Assembly (NCBI RefSeq): GCF_000477435.1
Contig: NC_022576.1
Span: 868,001-932,000 of the forward strand
Length of the DNA stretch: 64,000 bases
Direction: 5' to 3'
DNA from: Candidatus Symbiobacter mobilis CR
GTDB lineage: Bacteria > Pseudomonadota > Gammaproteobacteria > Burkholderiales > Burkholderiaceae_C
In this document: positions 30,932-41,661 of the stretch, piece after piece
Position numbering within the stretch: the first letter of the stretch is position 1
How the letters are laid out: the number at the start of each line of letters is the position of its first letter
Translations under genes and position numbers: made by a program
Notes under the pieces: generated by a model
What the model was told of the DNA's origin: nothing
The model's database searches: none
What the model saw: the letters and a program-made list of their open reading frames with translations, nothing else

Positions 30932-33457
30932 TGGGTGCGATGCTGTAGACAGATCATCACGCCGCAACCAGCGTGACAGGGCTTGGCTCAGTGCTTCCAA
31001 CCCCACCGGTTTGGTGAGGAAATCGTCCATCCCGGAATCCATACAACGCTGGCGGTCTTCGTCAAAAGCGCCTGCCGTCAGCGCGACGATGGGGAGATGC
31101 CCCCGGCCTGCATCCTCTTCCCAGGCGCGGATGGTCTGGGTTGCGGTGCAGCCGTCCATGATCGGCATTTGCACGTCCATCAGCACCAAATCCGGCAAGG
31201 TCACATCGGGCACAGCTTGGGATCGCCGGATCCGCTCTACGGCCTCTGCGCCGTTTTCCGCAAGCTCTGCCTGCAACCCCAATGACTGCAACAGCACGGC
31301 GATGACCTTCTGGTTGGTGGGGTTGTCTTCGACAACAAGAATCGTTCCAGACAGCACGGCCTGCGCGGCAGCACGCTGCGCCGCATTCCCTTCCCTGGCG
31401 GGAGCAATATCGCCCTGCTCCCACGGCAGGCAGACCCGGAACCAGAACCGCGACCCCTGCCCCACGGTGCTTTCCACGCCGACGCTGCCCTCCATCAGCT
31501 TGGCAAAGCCACGAACGATCGACAACCCCAGCCCCGTGCCTTCGTACTGCCGGGTGGGGGAGCTGTCCACCTGAGAAAAAGGCTGGAACAGCAGCGACTG
31601 CTTCTCCTCGGGAATCCCCACTCCGGTATCGGTGACGGAAAACTCCAGCACCGCCTTATCGCCTTCCCGCAAGACTTCCCGCGCCTGCACCCGCACCGTA
31701 CCGTGCTGCGTGAACTTGATCGCGTTGCTGACGAAGTTGGAAAGCATCTGACGCAAGCGGTGGGCATCTCCCACGTAGCGCCGCCCGGATTGCACAGCAG
31801 TGCCATCCCAACCCACCTGAAGCTGCACATGTTTCGCTTTCGCAGCCTCGGCAAACCAATCCCGCACTTCCTGCATGACATCCAAGGGGTCGACAGGCTG
31901 GTGTTCAAGGCGGAACCGGCCCGCTTCCACCTTGGCTAGGTCCAGGATGTCATTGAGGATATTCAGCAGCGCCTTGCCCGAGTGCAAGATGATGCGTGCG
32001 TAGTCCGCTCGTTCTTCGGGAAGCACTTCGGGGAGCATGAGCATCTGCGCCATCCCCAGGATGCCGTTCATCGGGGTGCGAATCTCGTGGCTCATCGTCG
32101 CAAGGAAGCGGGTCTTGGCCTGGTTGGCTTCTTCCGCAGCGTGCTTGGCTTCCTGCAACTGGCGGGAGGTGCGCGCCCGGTCTTCTTCGGCGCGCAATTT
32201 GTCCACCCCTACCCCGACGTTGGCGGCCAATTGCTCCAGCAACGATAGCTCCTCGTCCAAAAACCCGTGGGCTTGCGACACGTACACCATCATCGCCCCG
32301 AATATCCCATCGACCCCATGACTGGCGGGAATGGGGAACGCAGCCGCAGAAACATAGCCCCGCCGTATCGCTACCTCCATCCAAGGGGCATAGTGGGGGT
32401 CTGCGGCAATGGTCTGCATACACACTGGCTGGCGTTCCCGAATGGCGCGCCCTGTAGGCCCGCGCCCCCGCTCGCTCTCGTCCCAGCGTATGTCTACCAC
32501 GTCGAGATAGCTGTGCTCGTCCCCCGCAGCGGCCACTGGCAGCACCGTCTTGCGTTCGTCGTCCATCGCCTGGCCAATCCACACCAGCGCATACCTACCG
32601 TCTTGGTGGACGATGCGGCACGCCTCGTCGAGCAATTGCGCCAACCCTTGCGCATGGACGATGGCTTGGCTCGTCAGGCTCAGCGCACGGTAGGCGCTGT
32701 TGGCGCGCTGCAATGCGGCGCTGCTGACATCGGCATCGATCAACGCCTGCCCCCCCGTGACCTTCAAGGTATGCAGCGATGCGACCAAATCGTCGAACTC
32801 GTCGTGCAGCGTCGCTGGGCGCGTGGGCGTGGGCATCGCAGGTGCCTTGCGCAGGTCTTGTGGGGTGATGTCGCACAGCTCATCCGCCAGCACCAACATG
32901 CGCCGACGAACATAAGCGTGGTAGATCGCCCCGCTGACGAGTACGACGAGCAGGATCACCGCCGTATTACCGGCAAGCTGGGTCAACCCGTGCCGCAACG
33001 CCTGTTGCCGGTGCTCGCGCAAGTCCACGGTCAGGCTCAGCGTTCCCAACGGATGCAGCCATCCTCCGTCCGAATGCATTAAGGGAAAGGTATGCACCAG
33101 TGCTTCGTCTGTGGACACTGCGCGGCCCACGACAAACACCTTGCCTTCCACAGGTTGCAGGCGCACCGTAGCGATGTCCGGCAGATGGAGCAAGCTCGTC
33201 AGTTGCAGCCGCGCCTGTTCGATATCGAACTGCCACAGGCTTTTGACGAGGGGTGGCACAGCGAACGCACCGCAGGCAACAAGGTACCTGTCGAGGGCCG
33301 CAATCCGATCACGGTAGCCGGAATAGGCTTCGGCAATCGAGATCAGCACAGCAAACAGGCCGCCGAAAAACAGCGACCACAGCAGCAGCTTGCGGGTAAT
33401 CCGGCTATGGATGCCGAGGAACCCCAACTTTTTCGCCCTGTCGGCGCGCCTAGCCAC
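30923..33457 (-). CDS. hybrid histidine kinase with GAF and receiver domains
   Basis: An 844-residue membrane sensor. TM1 is near 22-44, a periplasmic domain spans about 45-160, and TM2 is near 162-180; a HAMP-like linker follows. A GAF domain spans about 265-415. Then HisKA with His457 ([15 protein letters not shown]), HATPase with [13 protein letters not shown] and GTGLGLSIV, and a receiver with Asp761 ([13 protein letters not shown]). The GTG start is supported by GAGGAAG just upstream. It lies nine bases behind a periplasmic binding-protein gene on the same strand, which may deliver the ligand signal. The output is unknown; no response regulator gene adjoins. Confidence 0.9.
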   Translation of the reverse strand: MARRADRAKKLGFLGIHSRITRKLLLWSLFFGGLFAVLISIAEAYSGYRDRIAALDRYLVACGAFAVPPLVKSLWQFDIEQARLQLTSLLHLPDIATVRLQPVEGKVFVVGRAVSTDEALVHTFPLMHSDGGWLHPLGTLSLTVDLREHRQQALRHGLTQLAGNTAVILLVVLVSGAIYHAYVRRRMLVLADELCDITPQDLRKAPAMPTPTRPATLHDEFDDLVASLHTLKVTGGQALIDADVSSAALQRANSAYRALSLTSQAIVHAQGLAQLLDEACRIVHQDGRYALVWIGQAMDDERKTVLPVAAAGDEHSYLDVVDIRWDESERGRGPTGRAIRERQPVCMQTIAADPHYAPWMEVAIRRGYVSAAAFPIPASHGVDGIFGAMMVYVSQAHGFLDEELSLLEQLAANVGVGVDKLRAEEDRARTSRQLQEAKHAAEEANQAKTRFLATMSHEIRTPMNGILGMAQMLMLPEVLPEERADYARIILHSGKALLNILNDILDLAKVEAGRFRLEHQPVDPLDVMQEVRDWFAEAAKAKHVQLQVGWDGTAVQSGRRYVGDAHRLRQMLSNFVSNAIKFTQHGTVRVQAREVLREGDKAVLEFSVTDTGVGIPEEKQSLLFQPFSQVDSSPTRQYEGTGLGLSIVRGFAKLMEGSVGVESTVGQGSRFWFRVCLPWEQGDIAPAREGNAAQRAAAQAVLSGTILVVEDNPTNQKVIAVLLQSLGLQAELAENGAEAVERIRRSQAVPDVTLPDLVLMDVQMPIMDGCTATQTIRAWEEDAGRGHLPIVALTAGAFDEDRQRCMDSGMDDFLTKPVGLEALSQALSRWLRRDDLSTASHPSQ

Positions 33458-33466
33458 GTTGCTTCC

Positions 33467-34204
33467 TCAGGGACGTTGCACGGACGAGAGGATGCGGTCG
33501 TAGCTGCCGTCTGCCTTGAGTTGCCGCAGGGTCTGCGTCCACTGCGCGACCAAAGGCTCGTGCTTCTTGTGCAAATACAGATACATATCCACGTCCCTCA
33601 ATGGCGGGGAAAGGGGCACGATCCCGGTCAACCCCATCTTGCGCACCAGCGCCTGCCCATCGGCCAAGGTGTACAAGGCTAGGTCGATACGCCCGTTTTC
33701 GAGCATGCGGAGCATCTGTTCGGGTTCGTCGACCTTGTTGACGATTCTCGCCCCCATTGCGTTGGCCTCAAACATCTTCCAGCCGTGGATGAAAGCCACG
33801 CGGTAGGGACGCAAACTGTCCCACCCCTTGTCCAACACGATGGTTTTGTCCCGGGCAAAAGCCACGAACTGGATGGCGATGTACTTCTCCGGAATCTGCA
33901 CGAGGTTGGGATACTTCTGCGAGAGGCCCGCGATCCGCAGCCCCTCGCCATCTACTTCACCCAGGTTGGCGGAGACCAGCGAACGCTCCGAAGGCAGGCG
34001 AACGATCTCCAGCTCCCGGCCCATACGGCGCAGCACCTCCTTCGAGAGGGCTTCCAGCGCCGCGCTATCGAGCGGGGTGTTGTTGGTGCTGATCGTGAAC
34101 GCGAATTGCTGCGCCATCGCAGCGCTGGGGGCCAGCGTGAAGGCCATGGCCAGCCCCGCGATACATGCCAGGATGCGAAACATCTTCGTACAGAACCGGA
34201 CCAT
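33467..34204 (-). CDS. periplasmic family-3 solute-binding protein
   Basis: A protein of 245 residues with a signal peptide (MFRILACIAGLAMAFTLAPS up to AMAQQ). The rest resembles the amino-acid-type binding proteins of family 3: FTISTNNTPLD, YRVAFIHGWKMFE, GRIDLALYTLADGQ. No transporter genes are near; the neighbour downstream is a hybrid kinase, so the protein probably serves as its periplasmic sensor part. The ATG at 34204 follows a GGGAGGA site; a start 24 bases earlier is open but lacks a site. Confidence 0.82.
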   Translation of the reverse strand: MVRFCTKMFRILACIAGLAMAFTLAPSAAMAQQFAFTISTNNTPLDSAALEALSKEVLRRMGRELEIVRLPSERSLVSANLGEVDGEGLRIAGLSQKYPNLVQIPEKYIAIQFVAFARDKTIVLDKGWDSLRPYRVAFIHGWKMFEANAMGARIVNKVDEPEQMLRMLENGRIDLALYTLADGQALVRKMGLTGIVPLSPPLRDVDMYLYLHKKHEPLVAQWTQTLRQLKADGSYDRILSSVQRP

Positions 34205-34365
34205 ATCGTTCGTCCTCCCTGGATGCAAATCACCCCCAACGGCACTCTGGCGTAGGGGGAAAAAAGGTTGAAATTGTGCTACCGGCTACCGTCGCATGGG
34301 GGTTGCGAATGGTACTTGCCACGTAGCAATCATGCAAGTAGCCCGAATGATGCACAGCCGCCCCA

Positions 34366-37300
34366 TCACACCAACACGCGCTCTACCCCCCCATCATTCA
34401 CCAGCGCGACAAAGTCCGCCATCCACGCTGTACCCCAGTGCTGCCGTGCGAGTTCCACGACGAGGTAATCCGCTTCGAGCACCCCGTCGTCGAGGTCTTC
34501 GCGAAAGCGCGATAGCCCTTGCAGACATGCCGGGCAACTGGTGAGGATGCGCACCGTGTCGGTATCACCCTGCGCGGCGCGCAATTGGTTGGCGCCACAA
34601 CGAAGCTCCTCCTCCTTGCGGAATCGCACCTGGGTGGAAATGTCCGGGCGATGCACGGCCAGTGTGCCGGATTCGCCGCAGCAGCGGTCAGATTCGAGCA
34701 CGCCCTTGCCCAGCAGCCCCGTGACCGTTTCCATCGCCGGGCGCAATTTCATCGGGCTGTGGCAGGGGTCGTGGAACAGGTACGCCCCGCCTTGCTGCGG
34801 CGCAGTCCAACCTTTTTCGAGCAGGTATTCGTGGATGTCGACGATGCGGCAGCCGGGAAAAATTTCGCCGAAAGCGTAGTCCAGCAATTGGTCGTAGCAG
34901 GTTCCGCAACTGACGACGACGGTACGGATGTCCATGTAGTTAAGCGTGTTGGCCACCCGGTGGAAGAGCACGCGGTTGTCCGTGATCAGCTTTTCCGCGC
35001 AATCGAACTGCCCGTTCCCACGCTGGGGGTAGCCGCAACACAGGTACCCCGGCGGCAGCACGGTCTGCACCCCCGCCTTCCACAGCATCGCGAGCGTCGC
35101 CAGCCCAACCTGGCTGAATAGCCGCTCCGACCCGCATCCGGGGAAATAAAACACCGCCTCGGTCTCGGTCGTCGTGGCACGGGGGTCGCGAACGATGGGG
35201 ACGTACTCGCGGTCTTCGATGTCGAGCAAGGCGCGCATCGTCCTGCGAGGCAGGTGCGCGGGCATCTTTTTGTTGACGAAGTGGATGATCTGCTCGACGA
35301 CGGGCGCTGGCCCCAACGTCGCCGGTGGGCGCCGGGTTTGCCTGCGGGCGACGACCCGCAGCGCCTGCGCGGCCATCCGCTGTGCGCGCATCGCCATATG
35401 CACTGTCACCCAACGCAACAGCTTGATGGTCTGGGGCTGGGTGGCGTTGAGCAAGGCCATTGCCGCCTTTCCGGCAGGACGGGTGCTTTTCTGGCCCATC
35501 TTGCGCAGCAAATTGCGCATGGCCATCGACACATCGCCAAAGTCGATCTTGACCGGGCAAGGGGGCAGGCATTTGTGGCAGACAGTGCAGTGGTCGGCAA
35601 CGTCTTCGAATTCCTGCCAGTGGCGGATCGACACGCCCCGGCGCGTCTGTTCCTCGTACAAAAAGGCTTCCACCAACAACGAGGTCGCGAGGATTTTGTT
35701 GCGCGGGCTGTACAGCAGATTGGCCCGGGGCACGTGCGTGGAGCACACGGGCTTGCACTTGCCGCAGCGTAGGCAGTCCTTGACGGCAGCGGCGATTTGG
35801 CCGATGTCGCTTTGCTGCAAGAGCAGCGATTCGTGCCCCATCAGCCCAAAGCTGGGGGTGTAGGCGTCTTGCAGATCCGCAGCACGAACGCCTGCTTCCG
35901 GCATGCCGCGCAGCAGCTTGCCCCGGTTGAAATGCCCATGGGGGTCAATGCGGGCCTTGTAGCGGGCAAAAGGCTCCAGGTCTTCGTCGCGCAAAAACTC
36001 CAGCTTGGTGATGCCGATGCCATGCTCGCCGGAAATCACGCCACCGAGGCTGCGTGCCAGTTCCATGATGCGGCGCACGGCCTCGTGCGCGGTGCGCAGC
36101 ATGGCGTAGTCGTCGCTATTGACGGGAATGTTGGTATGGACGTTCCCATCCCCCGCGTGCATGTGCAGCGCCACCCACACCCTGCCCTTGAGCACCTTGC
36201 GGTGGATTTGCGCGCATTCACGCAGGATCGGGGCAAAGGCATCCCCCGCAAAAATGCGTTGCAAGGGCTGGCGCAATTGGGTCTTCCAGCTCGCGCGCAG
36301 GCTGTGATCCTGCAAAGGCTCGAACAGCGCTTCCACGTCGCGCAGCCAGCTTGCCCACAGCGTGCGCACCTCGGCAATCAATGCCAGCGCTTGCGCAACC
36401 CGGTCTTCGAGCAGCTCTGCGGCGGGGACTTCTTCGGCGTCGTGATCCATCGGCAAGGTTCCGCAGGCAAAAAATGCCTCCAGTGCATCGCAGAGGGCCA
36501 GTTTGTTGCGCAGACTCAACTCGATATTGATGCGATCGATCCCGTCGGTGTACTCCGCCATGCGCGGCAAGGGAATCACCACATCCTCGTTGATCTTGAA
36601 GGCGTTGGTGTGGCGGCTGATTGCCGCAGTGCGCTTGCGGTCGAGCCAGAACTTTTTGCGCGCTTCGGGGCTAACGGCGATGAAGCCCTCCCCATGCCGT
36701 GCATTGGCGATGCGCACCACGCTGTCCGCAGCACGCGCAGCCACGTCGGGGTCTTCCGCAGCAACGTCGGCAAAGAGCACCATCTTCGGCACCCCGTTGG
36801 CGGCGGTTCGGCGCGACTTCATCGCATAGCCCACGGCGCGCAAGTAACGGTCGTCGAGATGCTCCAGCCCCGCCAGAACTGCCCCCCCCGCCGCGCCCTG
36901 GGCAAAGAAGAAATCGCGAATCTCGACGATGGCGGGGACGGCCTCTCTCGCGTTGCCGAAGAATTCCAGGCAGACGGTGCGGATGTGCGCAGGCATCTGG
37001 TGTACCACCCAGCGTGCGCTGGTGATGAGGCCATCGCAACCTTCTTTCTGGATGCCGGGCAGCCCGCTGAGGAATTTGTCGGTGACGTCCTTGCCCAACC
37101 CCTCCTTGCGGAATGCACTGCCGGGGATGTCGAGAAACTCGGTGCGCAGCAGGGTTTTGCCGTCCGCAGCAAAGTGGCGCAGCTCGAAACGCGCCTCATC
37201 CACGTCGTGGATCTTGCCGAGGTTGTGGTTCCAGCGAATGACTTCTAGCCACTGCGCATCGGGAGTGACCATGCGCCAGCTTGCCAGGTTGTCCAGCGCA

Positions 37301-38223
37301 GTACCCCAGAGCACGGCCTTCTTGCCCCCGGCGTTCATTGCGATGTTGCCGCCGATGCACGAGGCCTCGACCGAGGTCGTGTCCACGGCAAAGACGTACC
37401 CGGCACGCTCCGCAGCATCCACCACGCGCTGCGTCACCACCCCGGCCTGCGTCCAGACGGTCGGTACATCCCGATCCAGCCCCGGAAGGCGAACGAATTC
37501 GACCTCGGTAACGGTATCGAGCTTTTCGGTGTTGAGGACGGCGCTCTTCCACGTCAACGGGATGGCCCCGCCGGTGTAGCCCGTTCCACCCCCTCGGGGG
37601 ATGACCGTCAGCCCCAGCTCAATGCACGCGCCAACCAGACGGGCCAGCTCTTCTTCGCTATCCGGCATCAAGACGACGAAGGGATATTCGACGCGCCAGT
37701 CGGTGGCGTCGGTCACGTGGCTGACGCGGGAGAGCGCATCGAACCGGATGTTGTCCCGCGCAGTGATGCGCGAGAGGGCGCGCAAGGTACGGCGGCGCAG
37801 CGTGGCAATGTCGTCAAAAAAGGCGTCAAAAGCCCAGACGGCGTGGTGCGCGGCATCCAGGAGCCGACCGACGATGGCATCCTTGTCGGGGTCAAGTTCC
37901 GGGGTGCGGCGCTTGTCGATATCCCCGAGCCGGTGGTACATCGCATGCACCAGCCATTGCAGGCGCTTCGGGCTGTCGAGCAGGTCATCCTGCAAATAGG
38001 GGTTGCGCTGGACGACCCAAATGTCGCCGAGCACCTCGTACAACATGCGTGCGGAGCGCCCGGTGCGGCGCTCCGTACGCAAGCGGTTGAGCCAGTGCCA
38101 TGCATTTGCCCCCAGTAGACGCACGACGATTTCGTGGTCAGAGAACGAGGTGTAGTTGTAGGGAATCTCGCGAATACGCGCCGATTCGGCATACGCGCAT
38201 CCTTGGGCCACTGATGACGACAT
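34366..38223 (-). CDS. DUF3683 FAD-linked oxidase/Fe-S oxidoreductase fusion (D-lactate/glycolate dehydrogenase-like)
   Basis: A very long protein of 1285 residues. The first 130 residues ([20 protein letters not shown]) are DUF3683-like. An FAD-binding PCMH domain follows, with [19 protein letters not shown] and [13 protein letters not shown], then an FAD-linked oxidase C-terminal part ([32 protein letters not shown]). Cysteine clusters [11 protein letters not shown] and [14 protein letters not shown] bind two 4Fe-4S centres, and two CCG-type domains ([21 protein letters not shown]) follow. It probably oxidises a 2-hydroxy acid and passes electrons to the respiratory chain. The ATG at 38223 is preferred to an upstream TTG at 38268. 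This layout is common in Burkholderiales. Confidence 0.88.
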   Translation of the reverse strand: MSSSVAQGCAYAESARIREIPYNYTSFSDHEIVVRLLGANAWHWLNRLRTERRTGRSARMLYEVLGDIWVVQRNPYLQDDLLDSPKRLQWLVHAMYHRLGDIDKRRTPELDPDKDAIVGRLLDAAHHAVWAFDAFFDDIATLRRRTLRALSRITARDNIRFDALSRVSHVTDATDWRVEYPFVVLMPDSEEELARLVGACIELGLTVIPRGGGTGYTGGAIPLTWKSAVLNTEKLDTVTEVEFVRLPGLDRDVPTVWTQAGVVTQRVVDAAERAGYVFAVDTTSVEASCIGGNIAMNAGGKKAVLWGTALDNLASWRMVTPDAQWLEVIRWNHNLGKIHDVDEARFELRHFAADGKTLLRTEFLDIPGSAFRKEGLGKDVTDKFLSGLPGIQKEGCDGLITSARWVVHQMPAHIRTVCLEFFGNAREAVPAIVEIRDFFFAQGAAGGAVLAGLEHLDDRYLRAVGYAMKSRRTAANGVPKMVLFADVAAEDPDVAARAADSVVRIANARHGEGFIAVSPEARKKFWLDRKRTAAISRHTNAFKINEDVVIPLPRMAEYTDGIDRINIELSLRNKLALCDALEAFFACGTLPMDHDAEEVPAAELLEDRVAQALALIAEVRTLWASWLRDVEALFEPLQDHSLRASWKTQLRQPLQRIFAGDAFAPILRECAQIHRKVLKGRVWVALHMHAGDGNVHTNIPVNSDDYAMLRTAHEAVRRIMELARSLGGVISGEHGIGITKLEFLRDEDLEPFARYKARIDPHGHFNRGKLLRGMPEAGVRAADLQDAYTPSFGLMGHESLLLQQSDIGQIAAAVKDCLRCGKCKPVCSTHVPRANLLYSPRNKILATSLLVEAFLYEEQTRRGVSIRHWQEFEDVADHCTVCHKCLPPCPVKIDFGDVSMAMRNLLRKMGQKSTRPAGKAAMALLNATQPQTIKLLRWVTVHMAMRAQRMAAQALRVVARRQTRRPPATLGPAPVVEQIIHFVNKKMPAHLPRRTMRALLDIEDREYVPIVRDPRATTTETEAVFYFPGCGSERLFSQVGLATLAMLWKAGVQTVLPPGYLCCGYPQRGNGQFDCAEKLITDNRVLFHRVANTLNYMDIRTVVVSCGTCYDQLLDYAFGEIFPGCRIVDIHEYLLEKGWTAPQQGGAYLFHDPCHSPMKLRPAMETVTGLLGKGVLESDRCCGESGTLAVHRPDISTQVRFRKEEELRCGANQLRAAQGDTDTVRILTSCPACLQGLSRFREDLDDGVLEADYLVVELARQHWGTAWMADFVALVNDGGVERVLV

Positions 38224-38316
38224 AACGATGCAAAAAGAAAAGCCGGGCAAAACCGGGTGCGTCGCCAAGGCGGCGCAGGCCCCCGGGGCCCGGCAAGAAC
38301 AATGGAAGCAGAACGA

Positions 38317-40422
38317 CTACCAGGGTTGGGAAGACCAATCCCCGTTCTGGTAGTAATGTACTTGTTCGTTCCAGAGCTGGGCGCGATCCGAACTGGTATC
38401 CCGCATTCCCTCGACGACCGATTGCATGGGCACCCTGGGTTGCAAATCGGGCTTGGCCAGATCAATGTCATAGCGATGTAGCTCATTGCGGGTGAAGTCG
38501 TAGTAGTCGTTGGGCGCACCTGTGGCCCACGTCGAAGGAGTCTCGTGGACTTGCACGGGCAGTGCCACACGAACGGTTTGCCCCACGCGCAGCAGGGCAA
38601 TGCCGTGGTGGTCGTGCAGCACCGTCGCATTGGTTCCGCGCTGACCAATGATGTGGCGCGCGGCCTCCTTGGGGTTGGCCGGGTCACGCAAGTCGATGAG
38701 TGACAGCTTGACCCCCTGGTACCACGCAAAGCGGCCGTCGCTGGTATCTTGGTTTTCCGTCACCACGGCATCCTTGCCCACACCCAAGAGCAGGGTGTCG
38801 GTCAGCGGGAAGAGGTAGTCCGAATAGCCCTCGACATGCAATTCCCCAGCGATATACGGATCGGTGGGGTCGCTGAGGTCGAGCACGTACAGGGGGTCGG
38901 TCAGCCTATAGGTGACGAGGTACCCGCGCATTCCCAGAAAACGCGAGGCATAAAGCTGCTCGCCCGACTTGCCCAATGGCGCGGGGCGCGCTGCGTTGGG
39001 TAGTTCCCCGACCACGACAAGGCTGCCGGAACGCTCTTGCAGGATCGACAGATGCCCAGGGGATTCCTCCTCGGCAGCATCGGCTGCATCGGCAGTAGTT
39101 GAAGCATCGGAAGCAGTGGTGGCATCCGCCATCGCCAACCCTACCCAGCCACGGAAAACTTGCTCGGTCTGCGTTACGACGCGCAGCGAACCCTCATGCT
39201 CCCCTAACCGGAACGACTTGCGGTTGGGGTCAAAACCGAGGTGCCCCGGAACATTGCCCGACCCCCGGTACGCGATTTGCAGGCCGTCGAGCGCGAATTT
39301 GTGGATGTCCGTACTGGTCTTTCCTGCATACGCAATGAAGCGCCCGCTGAAAGCGTAAGGGGTTCGCGTCGTCGCCAAATAGATGCTTTGTGTGGAGAGA
39401 TAGAAGGCTTCCGTTCCACCCAGAAAGCAGCGTGCAGCGTGCCGGGAACCTGCATTCGCCACATCGATGGCAGCGATGGTGACGATGTCTGCGCTGGGGG
39501 TGCCGTTGTCCGGCTGTACCAGGCAGGATTCGGGATCGACGAGCGCGGTGGGGGTTCCGCCATCCATGGCGATCGTCGGAAGCACATCTTTGGGGTCGAG
39601 TGCTTGCAGCACGTCCTCGTTCTCGGCCTTGACCGACTCCTGCCAGGAAGCATCCAGCCCCGGAACCGTCGCCGTGTTGCGAAGCACGAGGTAGAGCGTG
39701 GAACCGACGCGCCGTGAACCCACCCACTGCGCGGAGATGTGCTGCACGCCAAGCAGGCGCATCGTGGTGGGGTCGCTGACATCGATGAAAGCCAGTTCCG
39801 TCCCGCCCTGCGTCCATGCAGCCGGGGTGAACCACCTGTCGTACCCACCCCCATCGCCCGCAGCAAGCGCAATGAGCTGCTTGCGCTCGGTATCGAGGTA
39901 GATGCCCAGCCCGCGTACATCCTTCGAGAACGGCAACGTCAGCGTGTCGATCTTCAACAACGATGCATCTGCTGCCGCAGCATCGAAGCGATGGCGCCGC
40001 AATAGGGAGCGCGTGGTACCCGCGCTGGAATCCGGATCCAGACTGTAGACATCGACTCCATCAGACTTGACGACGTCTAGCTCGTCGACGCCGATTTCCT
40101 GCACCGTCGTCTCGGAAAAGGCTGCGGCCCCTGCGGTGGTGGGAGCGGCCTCGGCCACGGCATCCAGCGCCAGGTATTTGTTCTGGTACTGCACGGAATC
40201 CTGCCCCAGCGCCGTGCGAAGCTGGGTGGTAAAGGTATCGCCCGTGGCTTGGCGCAGACTCCAGGGGTTTTGCGCGGCAACGACATCGCCGTGCTGTGAC
40301 GGGTCATCCTCCGGGGCCAAGGTGGTCGTATCCCCCCCGCCGCACCCAGCGAGCATCCATAGGAATGCCACCACAACGCCCCTCCACGCGCCCTGCCAGT
40401 ATTGGCCTCTGCTGCCTGTCAT
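38317..40422 (-). CDS. beta-propeller-domain lipoprotein
   Basis: A protein of 701 residues with a lipoprotein signal: VVVAFLWMLAGCGGG, lipobox LAGC with Cys near residue 27. The body resembles secreted proteins with a C-terminal beta-propeller (COG4880 type): EIGVDELDVVKSDGVDVYSL, LAFIDVSDPTTMRLLG, YVLDLSDPTDPYIAGEL, LSLIDLRDPANPKEAARH. An alanine/threonine-rich insertion near 445-475 is low in complexity. A strong GGGAGG site lies before the ATG. Probably anchored in the outer membrane; function unknown. Convergence and operon signs are absent. Confidence 0.82.
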   Translation of the reverse strand: MTGSRGQYWQGAWRGVVVAFLWMLAGCGGGDTTTLAPEDDPSQHGDVVAAQNPWSLRQATGDTFTTQLRTALGQDSVQYQNKYLALDAVAEAAPTTAGAAAFSETTVQEIGVDELDVVKSDGVDVYSLDPDSSAGTTRSLLRRHRFDAAAADASLLKIDTLTLPFSKDVRGLGIYLDTERKQLIALAAGDGGGYDRWFTPAAWTQGGTELAFIDVSDPTTMRLLGVQHISAQWVGSRRVGSTLYLVLRNTATVPGLDASWQESVKAENEDVLQALDPKDVLPTIAMDGGTPTALVDPESCLVQPDNGTPSADIVTIAAIDVANAGSRHAARCFLGGTEAFYLSTQSIYLATTRTPYAFSGRFIAYAGKTSTDIHKFALDGLQIAYRGSGNVPGHLGFDPNRKSFRLGEHEGSLRVVTQTEQVFRGWVGLAMADATTASDASTTADAADAAEEESPGHLSILQERSGSLVVVGELPNAARPAPLGKSGEQLYASRFLGMRGYLVTYRLTDPLYVLDLSDPTDPYIAGELHVEGYSDYLFPLTDTLLLGVGKDAVVTENQDTSDGRFAWYQGVKLSLIDLRDPANPKEAARHIIGQRGTNATVLHDHHGIALLRVGQTVRVALPVQVHETPSTWATGAPNDYYDFTRNELHRYDIDLAKPDLQPRVPMQSVVEGMRDTSSDRAQLWNEQVHYYQNGDWSSQPW

Positions 40423-40609
40423 CGCACACCTCCCTCATCGGTATTCGTAAAAAAAATGATGCGTTTAGCCTAGGCAGTCTATCGACCTGGCCCTATTCCC
40501 GCAATAGCCCCAATAGCCAAGCGCAGAGCGCTGCACTCTGCGCCCATTTCCTCCGTAATACCGGGGAGCACAATCCCTGCCCACTGCATGCATTGGAGGA
40601 AAGCGTGTG

Positions 40610-41617
40610 ATGAATATCCTGCTCACCGGGGGAACCGGCTACATCGGCTCGCACACGGCGGTGGTATTGGCCCAGGCGGGGCACCAGATCGTGCTGCTGG
40701 ACAACCTTAGCAATAGCGACATCAGCGTTTTGGCTCGCGTCAAGGCGCTAACACGAAGCCACATCGCGTTCGTCCACGGCGACGTACGCAACCAAGAGCT
40801 AGTCCACAAGGTACTGATGGATCACCACATCGACGCGGTCATCCACTTTGCCGGTGTCAAGGCAGTGGGGGAATCTGTCGAACAGCCATTGCGGTACTAC
40901 GACATCAACGTGGGTGGAACGTTGTCACTGCTCAAAGCCATGCGCCATGCGCGTGTGTTTACGCTAGTTTTCAGCAGTAGCTCGACTGTCTACGGCAACC
41001 CGCAATACCTGCCCATTGACGAGGATCACCCCACGCGGTGTACCAACCCGTATGGACGCAGCAAACTGCACGTCGAGGAAATGCTGGCTGACCTGGCTGC
41101 CGCAGACCCGCATTGGCGCATCGCCCTGCTGCGCTACTTCAATCCGATCGGCGCGCACGACAGTGGCCTGATCGGCGAAGACCCCAACGACATCCCAAAC
41201 AACCTCGTTCCCTACATCGCGCGCGTCGCCGCTGGCAAGCTCGAATGTTTGCGCGTCTTCGGCAACGACTACCCCACCCCGGATGGCACGGGAGTGCGCG
41301 ATTACATCCACGTCGTCGATCTGGCCGAAGGCCACATGGCCGCGCTGCAAGCATTGGCGCGCACGAACCAGTCCCTGCACGTCTATAACCTGGGAACCGG
41401 ACAAGGCTACAGCGTGCTCGAAGTCGTTCGCGCATTCGAACAAGCCAGTGGCAAGACGATTCCTTACCACATTGCCCCCCGCCGCGCCGGCGACATAGCC
41501 ACGTGTTACGCCCAAGCTGCCCGTGCCGAAGCAGCACTGGGATGGAAAGCCCAGCGAACCCTGCAAGACATGTGCGCCAGCGCCTGGAAGTTCCAGGCCA
41601 GCCTGGTGCTGGAGTGA
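40610..41617 (+). CDS. galE: UDP-glucose 4-epimerase
   Basis: A 335-residue GalE, interconverting UDP-glucose and UDP-galactose (or the N-acetyl forms) for surface polysaccharide. The Rossmann NAD motif ILLTGGTGYIGSHTAV lies at the N terminus. The catalytic residues are SSSSTVYG (Ser/Thr) and NPYGRSKLHVEE (Tyr-x3-Lys); RYFNPIGAH and GDYPTPDGTGVRDYIHV-like segments are typical. GAGGAAAG precedes the start; a GTG one codon earlier is equally possible. The gene stands alone between a divergent lipoprotein gene and a convergent signalling gene. Confidence 0.95.
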   Translation: MNILLTGGTGYIGSHTAVVLAQAGHQIVLLDNLSNSDISVLARVKALTRSHIAFVHGDVRNQELVHKVLMDHHIDAVIHFAGVKAVGESVEQPLRYYDINVGGTLSLLKAMRHARVFTLVFSSSSTVYGNPQYLPIDEDHPTRCTNPYGRSKLHVEEMLADLAAADPHWRIALLRYFNPIGAHDSGLIGEDPNDIPNNLVPYIARVAAGKLECLRVFGNDYPTPDGTGVRDYIHVVDLAEGHMAALQALARTNQSLHVYNLGTGQGYSVLEVVRAFEQASGKTIPYHIAPRRAGDIATCYAQAARAEAALGWKAQRTLQDMCASAWKFQASLVLE

Positions 41618-41627
41618 ACCTAGCAGA

Positions 41628-41642
41628 TTCCCATAGTGGGAA
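41628..41642. terminator. short hairpin between convergent genes
   Basis: TTCCCA and TGGGAA around a 3-base loop, between galE and the convergent GGDEF-EAL gene. There is no T-run, so its role as a terminator is uncertain. Confidence 0.3.
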
Positions 41643-41661
41643 CTACTGAGAGCTACTGCGG

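Noticed and set aside
38224-38268. TTG start adding 15 codons to the DUF3683 dehydrogenase
   Set aside because: No ribosome site, and the family match begins close to the later ATG.
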